12,940 bases of DNA from Promethearchaeota archaeon (GCA_030620005.1 JAUXAJ010000133.1:1-12940), one strand, 5' to 3'; counted from the first letter of the stretch, positions 5,595 through 12,729 are shown. Translations and numbers: made by a program. The notes: a model not told the origin generated them from the sequence alone.

Positions 5595-6806
5595 CTAAAA
5601 TTCTTGAGTTTCATCTTTTGAAGTTTTCTCTTCAACTGTTATTTCTTCTTCCTCTTCCTTGTACGGTTTTGAGGGTTTCGACTTATCAATTGGAGCATTA
5701 CACGCCCAACACGCGTTTTCTAGATCAATTAACGCTTTGGAACATTTTTCGCAGTAAAAGGTTTCGCATTTAGGACAAATAAAAGTTATTCCTAATACTT
5801 TTCCCTTACACACCAAGCAGATCTTCTTTTCTTTAGAAATTGACACTTCTTCTTCCGTAATGCGTTGAGGTTTAGTGAAAACTCCTAGAATATCAGGTTT
5901 CATTAATTTGCCGGTTTTTTCACTAATTGATATCATTTCGGATCTTATATTGATTAGAATAAGAATAAGTAAGGCTAAAGCGTAGCAAAGAAATGCGATG
6001 GTAACAATTATAATTTCGAATCCGTAAATTAAAAGAGAAGAAGGAAGAGTAAAGAAATTTAAAATAAAGGTTGGAATGGCACCCAAGATCCAAATAAATA
6101 TACTCCTTGAAAAATATTTAGAATCAACGATGCTTGGAATGATCACGAGAATAATTCCTATTAGATATATTACTGGACTTAAAATTACAGGATTAATGTT
6201 AAATTGTTTTCCAAAATGCCAAGAAAGCTGAAATCCAAAATTTAAAAAACCATAACCAAAGCTTAAAAAAGCGGGTATGTTCTTGTATTCTAAGCTTGCC
6301 CATTTTACTTGTAAATAAAATACAAAAACAATTATCCACATGGATAAAGTTCCGAAAAAAATCGTTGCAATTGTAGTTGCTAAATCATATGGAGAAAAAA
6401 TAATAAACACAACAGCAGTGATGTAAATGATCGTAAGTAAATACTTTGTACGCTTTACAATTAGTTCAAAGCTGAGAAAAAATAGCGTAAATCCTAATCC
6501 CAACGAGATAAACGCTAATTTCGTAAATAGTTCGAGAAGTTCTACCGAGATGGGGTTAGAGTAATCTCCGTAGAAAATATAATCTTTATAAATTCCATTG
6601 ATTAAAAAATCTGTTAAATAGGTGAAAAGTTTAGCGCAGGTATACCCTAAAATTAAACTCCCGAATCCATATAAAGTTATCCTTTCGCTAAATTCTTCTC
6701 TTTTCCTCCCCTTGTTCAGATAAAACGCTCCAACTAAAAATGCAAATGCGAGCGCAAATCCCCCAATTAATCTTTCTATTGGATCCCAAATGATTGCTTC
6801 GGTCAT
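5595..6806 (-). CDS. Multi-pass membrane protein with C-terminal eight-cysteine RING-like domain (403 aa)
   Basis: Residues 1-290 are membrane-embedded, with hydrophobic segments near 12-30, 45-66, 94-116, 121-139, 145-166, 177-195, 206-226, 235-252 and 262-287. After a cytosolic-looking linker (KPDILGVFTKPQRITEEEV, 303-321) comes a zinc module with cysteines 330, 333, 344, 347, 352, 355, 366 and 369: C-x2-C-x10-C-x2-C-x4-C-x2-C-x10-C-x2-C. The spacing is close to the C4C4 RING of CNOT4, and the arrangement suggests two zinc ions in cross-brace; other two-zinc ribbons are possible. The tail is acidic (EEEEEITVEE). The start ATG overlaps the stop of the upstream paralogue (ATGA), with a strong GGAGG nine bases before it. 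The two proteins share N-terminus (MTE, WDP), linker and zinc module. Role unknown; membrane-anchored scaffold or ubiquitin-ligase-like activity is speculation. Confidence 0.82.
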   Translation of the reverse strand: MTEAIIWDPIERLIGGFALAFAFLVGAFYLNKGRKREEFSERITLYGFGSLILGYTCAKLFTYLTDFLINGIYKDYIFYGDYSNPISVELLELFTKLAFISLGLGFTLFFLSFELIVKRTKYLLTIIYITAVVFIIFSPYDLATTIATIFFGTLSMWIIVFVFYLQVKWASLEYKNIPAFLSFGYGFLNFGFQLSWHFGKQFNINPVILSPVIYLIGIILVIIPSIVDSKYFSRSIFIWILGAIPTFILNFFTLPSSLLIYGFEIIIVTIAFLCYALALLILILINIRSEMISISEKTGKLMKPDILGVFTKPQRITEEEVSISKEKKICLVCKGKVLGITFICPKCETFYCEKCSKALIDLENACWACNAPIDKSKPSKPYKEEEEEITVEEKTSKDETQEF

Positions 6807-8302
6807 TTCTCATGGCCTCCAACTTTTTTTGAATCGTCCTCTTCCACCATTACTTCTTCTACTTTCTCCTTCTCGAATGGCTTGGAGGGCTTGGACTCTT
6901 CAAAAGGTGCGCTGCAGACCCAACAGGCATTTTCCAAGTCCGATAATGCTCGGGCGCACTTTTGACAATATATTGCGTTGCATTCTGGACATATATAAGT
7001 GAACCGCAGTCCAGTGCCCTTGCATACCAAGCAAATTTTTTTTTCTTTAGAAACGGAAACCTCTTCTTCGGTAATCCTTTGAGGCTTGATAAACGCGCCT
7101 AAAACATCAAGGCGTTTTTCTTTAATCTCTTCCTTACTCTCAGGAGTCATTTCAGACTTAATATTTTTTATGATGATGAAAATTAATGGAACATAAAGAA
7201 TAACAGAATAAGCAATTGTAACATAATCAATCGGTATTCCTTCGTATATCTTGTAGAAATTATATCTAAAGTAAATGCAAATTAACGATGTTCCTGCGAT
7301 TTTCCAAAAAGCTAAAGCTCGCGAAATTGATTTAGGGTCTGGTTCCCTAGTCTCTGAAATCATTTCAGATTTGATGTTTTTTATGATGAGGTACATGAAT
7401 AAGCCAAGATTAATAGCATCAAAGACAATTCCAAAATAATCAATGGGTATTCCAATATATATATAATAGAAATTTAATAGAAAATAAAAACAAAGGATTG
7501 ATATTCCTAAGATTTTCCAAAAATTTAAAGCTCGCGATATAAATTTAGGACTAATGATCGTAGGAGATATAAAAACGAGCGTTCCTATAATAACTATAAT
7601 CGGGGAGAGAAATAAAGGAGCTAAACCATATAACAATTTAATGTTTAAACCTAATATCAAGCCATTATATATTATCAAATACCCAAAAGCTAAAAGCGAA
7701 GTTACTCCTTTAAACTCTAATCGCGACCATTTAGTAATATAATAGCACATTAAGAATACTATAACTAAACAGAAAGCTTGAAAAATAAGCCATGTAGTCA
7801 TGAACCATGATTTTATATTTTCATAATAATTCGGAATAATTTCATATTGGAACATGTAATACATGAAAGATGGTACCATGACAAAAAAAACGTAAAAAAC
7901 AATATAAGCAAAACAAGTTATTGAAATAATATATTTAGTGCGTTTCATGACTATTTCGAACGCTAAAAAGAATAAAGTAAATCTTACCAATGATGAAAGG
8001 TCAAAGCACGAACCAACAATCAGTAGAAAAATCGTCAATTCCGATTCATCCACCGGGTATTTACCGTAAAATGTACCGTTTATAAAATTTCCTGGCATTA
8101 AAATCTCATACACGTAAAAAAATATACGAGATGATGTGAGACTCCAAAGGAAAGCTGCAAATCCATACATCATTATCCTTTCGTTTTTAACTTCTCTTTT
8201 TCTCCCTTTAATTAAATATTGCAATCCAGCCATGAACAAGACCGTAATAGCAACGCCCCATAAACCTCGCACTACAGGATCCCACAACATTACTTCCGTC
8301 AT
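6803..8302 (-). CDS. Membrane protein with C-terminal RING-like domain and internal 71-residue tandem duplication (499 aa)
   Basis: Paralogue of the 403-residue neighbour. Hydrophobic segments lie near residues 12-30, 44-67, 88-117, 124-150, 168-190, 200-220, 226-250, then two further pairs. The extra length comes from an ungapped duplication: residues 254-316 (ISRALNFWK... to IKNIKSEM) and 325-387 (ISRALAFWK... to IKNIKSEM) match at about 37 of 63 positions with a constant offset of 71; the 403-aa protein has one copy. The linker (LDVLGAFIKPQRITEEEV) and cysteines 424, 427, 438, 441, 446, 449, 460 and 463 repeat the C-x2-C-x10-C-x2-C-x4-C-x2-C-x10-C-x2-C module, ending in an acidic tail. A GGAGG lies 9 nt before the ATG. 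Its own start lies in an ATGA overlap with the remnant of a third paralogue. Likely co-transcribed with the downstream gene. Confidence 0.83.
   Translation of the reverse strand: MTEVMLWDPVVRGLWGVAITVLFMAGLQYLIKGRKREVKNERIMMYGFAAFLWSLTSSRIFFYVYEILMPGNFINGTFYGKYPVDESELTIFLLIVGSCFDLSSLVRFTLFFLAFEIVMKRTKYIISITCFAYIVFYVFFVMVPSFMYYMFQYEIIPNYYENIKSWFMTTWLIFQAFCLVIVFLMCYYITKWSRLEFKGVTSLLAFGYLIIYNGLILGLNIKLLYGLAPLFLSPIIVIIGTLVFISPTIISPKFISRALNFWKILGISILCFYFLLNFYYIYIGIPIDYFGIVFDAINLGLFMYLIIKNIKSEMISETREPDPKSISRALAFWKIAGTSLICIYFRYNFYKIYEGIPIDYVTIAYSVILYVPLIFIIIKNIKSEMTPESKEEIKEKRLDVLGAFIKPQRITEEEVSVSKEKKICLVCKGTGLRFTYICPECNAIYCQKCARALSDLENACWVCSAPFEESKPSKPFEKEKVEEVMVEEDDSKKVGGHEK
6807..6820 (-). promoter_or_regulatory. 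Strong Shine-Dalgarno GGAGG for the 403-aa gene, inside the upstream gene
   Basis: GGAGG at 6820-6816 on the minus strand lies 9 nt before the ATG at 6806 and within the last codons of the 499-aa gene (GlyGly of its KKVGGHEK tail). The same arrangement precedes the 499-aa gene, so the C-terminal codons of each paralogue also serve as the ribosome-binding site of the next. Confidence 0.75.
7142..7330 (-). repeat. Second copy of the internal 71-codon duplication (residues 325-387)
   Basis: Encodes ISRALAFWK to IKNIKSEMTPE and adds one helix pair to the membrane region. It is aligned without gaps to 7355-7543, offset 213 nt. Confidence 0.75.
7355..7543 (-). repeat. First copy of the internal 71-codon duplication (residues 254-316)
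   Basis: Encodes ISRALNFWK to IKNIKSEMISE. By position it corresponds to the single copy in the 403-aa paralogue (YFSRSIFIW ... INIRSEMIS), which makes this the ancestral unit or its twin. Confidence 0.75.
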
Positions 8303-8420
8303 TTCGCATCGCCTCCAACTTTTTTCGGAACGCCTTGTTCTATCACTACTTCTTCTTACTCTTTCTTGTATTGTTTTAAAGATTTCAATTTATCAATTAG
8401 CTTGGAAGAATAAAATTTAT
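8299..8420 (-). pseudogene. Eroded C-terminal tail of a third RING-like membrane paralogue
   Basis: The minus-strand frame ending in TGA at 8301-8299 reads EEVVIEQGVPKKVGGDAK, which lines up with EEVMVEEDDSKKVGGHEK, the end of the 499-aa protein. An in-frame TAA at 8358-8356 interrupts it; upstream of that stop the frame reads IDKLKSLKQYKKE, matching IDKSKPSKPYKEE of the 403-aa protein. Further upstream FYSSKLID resembles the FYC...SKALID of the zinc module with the cysteines lost. The remainder of the gene is not recognisable. The stop codon overlaps the next ATG as ATGA, and the GGAGG at 8316-8312 still serves the 499-aa gene. Its survival may be explained by that ribosome-binding role. Confidence 0.72.
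8303..8316 (-). promoter_or_regulatory. Shine-Dalgarno GGAGG for the 499-aa gene, within the pseudogene tail
   Basis: GGAGG at 8316-8312 with 9 nt to the ATG at 8302. The surrounding bases (AAAAAAGTTGGAGG, then a variable base, ATG and GAAATGAC) are nearly the same as those before the 403-aa gene. Confidence 0.75.
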
Positions 8421-8550
8421 GGTCTTGAAATAAAAGAAAATTCACACTAGTTTAAAACATAATTTTACAATAATGTATGTAATATGTACTTAAGATTTAA
8501 AAATATATAAATTTTGATCTTTTAGAGATTTAATCAAATTTTTAGCTGAA

Positions 8551-8580
8551 TAAGAAAAAACATTAAACAATTTTTTCTTA
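8551..8580. terminator. 10-bp perfect hairpin with A/T-run arms
   Basis: TAAGAAAAAA (8551-8560) and TTTTTTCTTA (8571-8580) are exact inverted copies around a 10-base loop. The T-run arm could act as a terminator for a plus-strand transcript and the A-run arm for a minus-strand one. No transcript clearly ends here, so its role is uncertain. Confidence 0.4.
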
Positions 8581-8838
8581 TTTATTCTTGATTTTCAAAT
8601 TACACATTAGTATTAATATCATGAATTCCTCTCTTTTTTTTAAAAATAGTTGGACAATTTCAAATTTTCTAGATGGTTCTTAATCTATTAACCTTACGAA
8701 GCCAGAAGAACATCGCTGAAAGTAAAATCAAGTCGAGGAGGATAAATATAAATTTTCACGTAAGTATAGTCAAATGTGTTCGTTAATTCAAGGAATTCGC
8801 TAATTTTAATATTGAGGGGACTGAAACGCCATCTAATC

Positions 8839-8858
8839 GCGTTCAAGGGCTTGAACGC
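8839..8858. promoter_or_regulatory. 20-bp perfect palindrome upstream of the URO-D operon
   Basis: GCGTTCAAG, two G, CTTGAACGC: nine-base arms with a 2-base centre, about 126 bp before the operon start. It is much more GC-rich than the surrounding sequence and is symmetrical, as expected of a dimeric repressor site or a compact hairpin. Confidence 0.45.
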
Positions 8859-8919
8859 TTAATAAAATTGAGTTAAATCATATTTTTAATTGAACAATAC
8901 AAATAATAATTATACGTAA

Positions 8920-8943
8920 TTGTAATTTTAAAACTAATTACAA
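8920..8943. promoter_or_regulatory. Inverted repeat TTGTAATT / AATTACAA before the URO-D operon
   Basis: Perfect 8-base arms around an 8-base A/T centre (TTAAAACT), about 40 bp upstream of the start codon, next to a TATA-like TTATAC (8910-8915). The position fits an operator overlapping the promoter. Confidence 0.4.
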
Positions 8944-8983
8944 GCATGAAAATCAAATTTAGAGTTTATACATATTAAGGGTA

Positions 8984-10180
8984 ATGGTAATGTTTAGAAT
9001 AGTAAAGACTATAGTAAAAGGGATGGTTAAAGCAAAGCTAGGACGGACCTTAACAGGATCCGAACGCTTCTTATTAACTTCATTATTTTCCAAAGTAGAT
9101 CGCGTAGCTACGTTGATAACACCTAGTAATGTTCACCCGCACTTGATTGATTCGAATTATGATTTTGTTCGCCTGACATCCAGTGTTGAGGCAAATTTAG
9201 AGTTATTCGAAAAATTACGAGAACGATTTCCGAATGTAGATGCCGCCTTGCCGGCTAGTTGGTTAGGACTAGCAGGATGTGGGCAGGTAGAAATGGGCAC
9301 GAGTATGCGAATCACACCAATGGTAGAGCCCTCTCCAGATATCTACGCTTTAGATCGGTGTTCTCTAGACGAATTACCCATGCCTAAGATGACAGGCTAT
9401 TTAGAAAGGCAGATAGAACTGTGTGCGGAGGTACAGGATCGTTATCCTGAGATGAATTCTCCTCCAATCATTGTAGGATCCTTCGACCTTGCCATATTAC
9501 TGAGGGGAGAAAAAATATTCAATGATTTTAAGCTTTTTAAAGATTATAAATCAACATTTGACCCTGAACGGAAAGAAAGAATAAAAAAAAGGGGCGATCC
9601 GATGTATTTTCCTCGTTTATTAGACTTTACTACGGAAGCAAGCATAATGATTGGAAAGATGTTCAAAGAGCAAGGAGTAAGAATGTTAGGAATGGTAATC
9701 GTCAATCAGTATGTTAATCCCCCAATAATGTCGCCCTTCGACTTTACTACATTTATTTATCCATATGTAGAGAAAGTGTGGCGTGCGTTTAAACGCTATC
9801 GTCCAACGGCCGGATACATGCCACATACACCAACTGTAGCTAAAGAAATCAGTGCATATCCTGCACTTAGTGGTATCGCTTGTTTTAACAATTACATGTT
9901 CCCTCAAAACGAGATCGGACTTACACCCCATGAATATGATATAGAAATGATTGCTATATCAAAAGAGATTAAAACGCCCTACATGTATCTCTTACATGGA
10001 AAATTCTTGCGAGATGGTACAGTAAAAGAAATAGAAACCCAAGTAGAAAGGATATGCAAATTAGCTGTAGAAGCAAATAAACCTATGTCGTTAGGGTTAG
10101 CAGCAGTATCGCTGGGAACTGAATTAATTAAAATAGATCGTGTATTTGAAACTGTAGATAAATACGGGGTGTATGAATAA
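8984..10180 (+). CDS. URO-D superfamily methyltransferase-like protein, paired with a corrinoid protein
   Basis: A 398-residue TIM-barrel protein of the uroporphyrinogen decarboxylase / MtaA-MtbA superfamily. Recognisable segments are GSFDLAILLRG (165-175), MSPFDFTTFIYPYVEKVW (249-266), GYMPHTPTV (277-285) and LLHGKFLRDGTVKEIE (336-351). The overlap with the B12-binding protein that follows (TAATG, one base) argues that it moves a methyl group to or from that protein's corrinoid. The zinc site of MtaA/MtbA (H-x-C plus a distant Cys) is not present: H281 is followed by TP, and the C-terminal segment PMSLGLAAVSLG has no Cys. The chemistry may therefore differ, and donor and acceptor are unknown. 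ATG at 8984 and ATG at 8990 are both possible; AAGG at 8977-8980 is better spaced for 8990. Confidence 0.82.
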   Translation: MVMFRIVKTIVKGMVKAKLGRTLTGSERFLLTSLFSKVDRVATLITPSNVHPHLIDSNYDFVRLTSSVEANLELFEKLRERFPNVDAALPASWLGLAGCGQVEMGTSMRITPMVEPSPDIYALDRCSLDELPMPKMTGYLERQIELCAEVQDRYPEMNSPPIIVGSFDLAILLRGEKIFNDFKLFKDYKSTFDPERKERIKKRGDPMYFPRLLDFTTEASIMIGKMFKEQGVRMLGMVIVNQYVNPPIMSPFDFTTFIYPYVEKVWRAFKRYRPTAGYMPHTPTVAKEISAYPALSGIACFNNYMFPQNEIGLTPHEYDIEMIAISKEIKTPYMYLLHGKFLRDGTVKEIETQVERICKLAVEANKPMSLGLAAVSLGTELIKIDRVFETVDKYGVYE

Positions 10181-10794
10181 TGTCTTTAACTAATATGGTT
10201 GCTGAGGGAGATATTTACGACATCGAAGAAGCAACAGAAGATGCTTTAAGAAATTCTGAGCCACTTGAAGTGCTGGAAGCTTTAATTGCAGGTCTCCATC
10301 TAGCGGGCGAGTGGTTTAAAAAAGGAGATTTATTTGTAGTTGATATGATGATTGTTACTGAAACCTTTAGCAGTGCCATGAAAATAGTAGAACCAGCTCT
10401 TGGCGAGATGAAAAGAGAATATATTGGAAAAGTCGTTTTAGGCACTGTACAGGGGGATATTCACGATATTGGAAAAAATTTAGTGGCAGTTTTTATGAAA
10501 GGCGCTGGTTTTGAAGTAATTGATTTAGGGATTGATGTATCGCCTGAAAAATTTGTGGAAGCTGTGAAAAAGCATCAGCCTCAGATCGTAGCCATGTCCG
10601 CATTGCTAACGACAACCATGCTAAAAATGGAAGATAACATCAAGGCAATTGAAGAAGCTGGTCAACGTGATAAAGTGTCCATATTGGTTGGGGGGGCACC
10701 TGTATCGAAGCGCTTTGCTCAGTCCATTAAAGCCGATGGTTTTGCCAATAACGCCCCAGAAGCAGTCGATAAAGCCATTACTTTTCTTAAGTAG
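10180..10794 (+). CDS. Corrinoid (B12-binding) methyltransferase protein, MtaC/MtbC/MttC type
   Basis: A small methyl-carrier protein for cobamide-dependent methyl transfer. Residues 1-80 form the helical cap (GLHLAGEWFKKGDLFVVDMM, 38-57), and 82-204 the Rossmann-like B12 fold. The cobalt-ligating motif D-x-H-x-x-G is intact as DIHDIG at 93-98 (His95), followed by SALLTT at 140-145 and LVGGAPVS at 169-176, both typical for the nucleotide-loop contacts. At 204 residues it is normal to slightly short for the family. The ATG overlaps the TAA of the URO-D gene (TAATG), so the two are translated together. No methylamine- or methanol-specific methyltransferase (MttB, MtaB) or activating protein lies beside it, so substrate is not fixed by context. 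Confidence 0.92.
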   Translation: MSLTNMVAEGDIYDIEEATEDALRNSEPLEVLEALIAGLHLAGEWFKKGDLFVVDMMIVTETFSSAMKIVEPALGEMKREYIGKVVLGTVQGDIHDIGKNLVAVFMKGAGFEVIDLGIDVSPEKFVEAVKKHQPQIVAMSALLTTTMLKMEDNIKAIEEAGQRDKVSILVGGAPVSKRFAQSIKADGFANNAPEAVDKAITFLK

Positions 10795-11122
10795 TAAGAA
10801 ATTATCCTTGTAGTAAAATTAATATGATTAAGATATGAAATCAAGTTATTTAAAATTGGACTGATGGAGACGAACTATATTTTAATTTTGAAGTTGTAAA
10901 TAATAAAAGGTTTATTCTTGTATAAAAAAGAAAAATCTTGAGTTGTTTTTCGCTCTTAAATTTAATAGACCTTGTTGTCTTTTTACTTTTAAATCTCACT
11001 TATCAATTTGATCTGAATTTTTTTTAAATAAAAGTAGTTTGAGTAAAGAATCCATGAAAAAAGAGCGGGAATACATTCAAAAACTCGCAGCCAAAGTAAA
11101 ATTAAATACTTAGGACATACTT
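10795..11122. other. Intergenic region between operon end and the second URO-D gene
   Basis: Mostly AT-rich. T-rich tracts around 10975-10990 (GTCTTTTTACTTTT) could end the operon transcript. A 19-codon plus-strand frame, ATG at 11054 to TAG at 11113 (MKKEREYIQKLAAKVKLNT), extends in frame upstream to about 11013 and reads like the tail of a lost gene. The opposite strand also has a 26-codon frame here. Neither is convincing alone. Confidence 0.3.
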
Positions 11123-12250
11123 TCAAGGCTCAAAATTTTTTACTATACTTGCTACCATTATTAATTTTCTAAAGTCAGCATTAGGAGGTAATTCATCAGA
11201 AACTCCTAAAACGAGATTTGGAGAAAACATCTCTAATACTTTCTGAGTATATTCTCTTACATATTTATATGAATATTGAGGTAAAAAAAGTATGGAAGGA
11301 ATTCCATCAAGATATATTTTGTCTCCTATCGAATCTCGTAATTCCTCCAAAGTTACATCTCCTTGTGGTCTAGCTGTAAGAGCTTCTAATCCGTCAAATG
11401 GTAATTCTTCTAAATAAGGAAGTAAATCTTTTAAAGAACCATCCATGTGAATATGGCAGAATTTCCCAACTCGATGGAATTGTTTCACCCTTTTTTCATA
11501 ATAAGGTATGAGATATTTTTCAAAATATCTTGGAGGGGTTAAATTACAATCAATATTTTCTCCGAAATTTAATATTTTAATCGGGGAATCGCAGAGGGTT
11601 TTAAACATATCATCTTGCCAATCATCAATAAATTTCAATAAATCTTCCATTTCATTCGGATATCGCCTTAAGTTTATAATTGTTCGTTCAAAACCCATAT
11701 GTTCTGTAATTAATGACATATAGGGAGATCGGGCATAATAAGTACCCACAACACCTCTATCTCCAATTATCCTTTTTGCTAATTTAAAAACAGGAAAATA
11801 AAAATGAAATTTTGTATGCTCTATAATATACTTTAGAATTTTCATATCATTAACAGTTTTAACGGGATATTCTACAAGATGCCCTCCTCGACTTTTTTTA
11901 TATAGATTACCTACTTTGGTTTTATAGACAGAGATTAACGAACCATCTCGATCCTTGCTCCATCTAATCCGAATATACCTTACTTTTTTACGGGGCCAGA
12001 TTATAGGCAAATAGAAGTTTTCTATCACGTACCTCGGACTTGCTTCAAGATAATCAAAAATTCCTAAAATGCTTTTTCTTAAAATATATCTAGGTATCGT
12101 TCCACCACATTTCTTATCAGTTCTTGGCCTCCTCCAAAGACGGTTTCCGTAGTACCAATAATACAGTCTTGGACTAAAAACGATTCTATCAATTTTTTTC
12201 CGAGCAAAAGTATTTAAAACTCGCTCCCGAAGAGTTTGTGGTTTTGACAT
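11123..12250 (-). CDS. URO-D family protein (uroporphyrinogen decarboxylase-like / corrinoid methyltransferase-like)
   Basis: A 375-residue TIM-barrel protein. The opening LRERVLNTFARKKIDRIVFSPR (8-29) is the usual URO-D family start. NFGENID at 228-234, YLIPYYEKRVKQFHRVG at 246-262, CHIHMDGSLKDLLPYL at 265-280 and GDVTLEELRDSIGDKIYLDGI at 297-317 follow the family order, with SDELPPNADF at 351-360 near the end. Where MtaA/MtbA have H-x-C, this protein has H266-I-H268-M-D, a plausible but different metal or substrate site. It is unlikely to be a haem-pathway decarboxylase, since no haem genes are nearby. It is on the opposite strand to the methyltransferase pair and has no corrinoid partner beside it. 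The sequence is unusually rich in Arg, Lys and Tyr. Confidence 0.83.
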   Translation of the reverse strand: MSKPQTLRERVLNTFARKKIDRIVFSPRLYYWYYGNRLWRRPRTDKKCGGTIPRYILRKSILGIFDYLEASPRYVIENFYLPIIWPRKKVRYIRIRWSKDRDGSLISVYKTKVGNLYKKSRGGHLVEYPVKTVNDMKILKYIIEHTKFHFYFPVFKLAKRIIGDRGVVGTYYARSPYMSLITEHMGFERTIINLRRYPNEMEDLLKFIDDWQDDMFKTLCDSPIKILNFGENIDCNLTPPRYFEKYLIPYYEKRVKQFHRVGKFCHIHMDGSLKDLLPYLEELPFDGLEALTARPQGDVTLEELRDSIGDKIYLDGIPSILFLPQYSYKYVREYTQKVLEMFSPNLVLGVSDELPPNADFRKLIMVASIVKNFEP

Positions 12251-12290
12251 AATAAAAATTCAAAAACATACTATTATGTGTCTAAAAGGT

Positions 12291-12303
12291 TCTTATATAT
12301 TTT
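12291..12303 (-). promoter_or_regulatory. TATA box for the minus-strand URO-D gene
   Basis: On the minus strand AAAAATATATAAGA lies about 45 bp before the ATG at 12250. Usual TATA spacing puts transcription start near 12270 and gives a leader of about 20 nt. No Shine-Dalgarno is seen. Confidence 0.5.
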
Positions 12304-12713
12304 TTCATTAATTTTAATTGCTTTTAAGGTTATAATCTTCAATAAGTAAGATACTATTCTCTATATAAATTTTTTTTCTTGCCATAAAGAAATTTGAGAT
12401 TTTTTATGAAAAATTTATTTCGGTCTCAATTTCAGAAGTAAAAAACTTTTTTTGACTTCTGTTTCTCGCTTTGTAATTTCCCGTCTTTACAATTTTCCTT
12501 TTTTTCATCGTGGATCTTGTCAAATGAATTACGTTGGTTTAAGGTTTGACTTCTTTCTCTTTATTGTTGATACCTTTTTTTTGACATTTTTCTTTTAATA
12601 AAGACCAACATAATTTTCTCTAATTCCAATTCTTATAAGCGAAATCGTAAATGGTCCAATTTAAGATATTATTGTTATTAAAGGTTGTTTAATGTTATCT
12701 GGATTAAATGTTC
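12304..12713. other. Intergenic region with T-rich tracts and two hairpins, no gene seen
   Basis: Strongly T-rich on the plus strand. Two adjacent inverted repeats occur: GAAATTTGAGA (12389-12399) with TCTCAATTTC (12424-12433), and CAGAAGTAAAAA with TTTTTTGACTTCTG (12433-12461). TTTGACTTCT also recurs at about 12545-12554. No open frame of useful length with a start codon was found on either strand. Confidence 0.4.
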
Positions 12714-12720
12714 AAAAAAA
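12714..12720 (-). terminator. T7 tract (minus strand) after the TIGR04076-like gene
   Basis: Seven A residues on the plus strand give a T7 run on the minus strand 9 nt after the stop codon of the partial gene. Confidence 0.45.
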
Positions 12721-12729
12721 TAACTATTT

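Larger units (their letters stand above)
8421..8983. other. Intergenic region between the array and the URO-D operon
   Basis: No confident gene. A TATA-rich stretch AAAAATATATAAA at about 8499-8511 could serve either strand and may drive the array leftward. Short frames exist: minus-strand MFFLIQLKNLIKS (24 codons, about 8564-8490) and plus-strand ATG at 8673 to TAA at 8784-8786 (37 residues, MVLNLLTLRSQKNIAESK at the start). Neither has a supporting ribosome-binding site, so both are treated as unproven. Two inverted repeats near 8839 and 8920 are listed separately. Confidence 0.4.

Noticed and set aside
8136..8450. Plus-strand open frame of 104 codons across the start of the 499-aa gene
   Set aside because: Antisense of the N-terminus of that gene and of the pseudogene tail; no start signal and no family features.
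9686..9931. Minus-strand open frames inside the URO-D and corrinoid genes (also 10215-10445)
   Set aside because: Both lie fully inside strongly supported genes of recognised families on the other strand.
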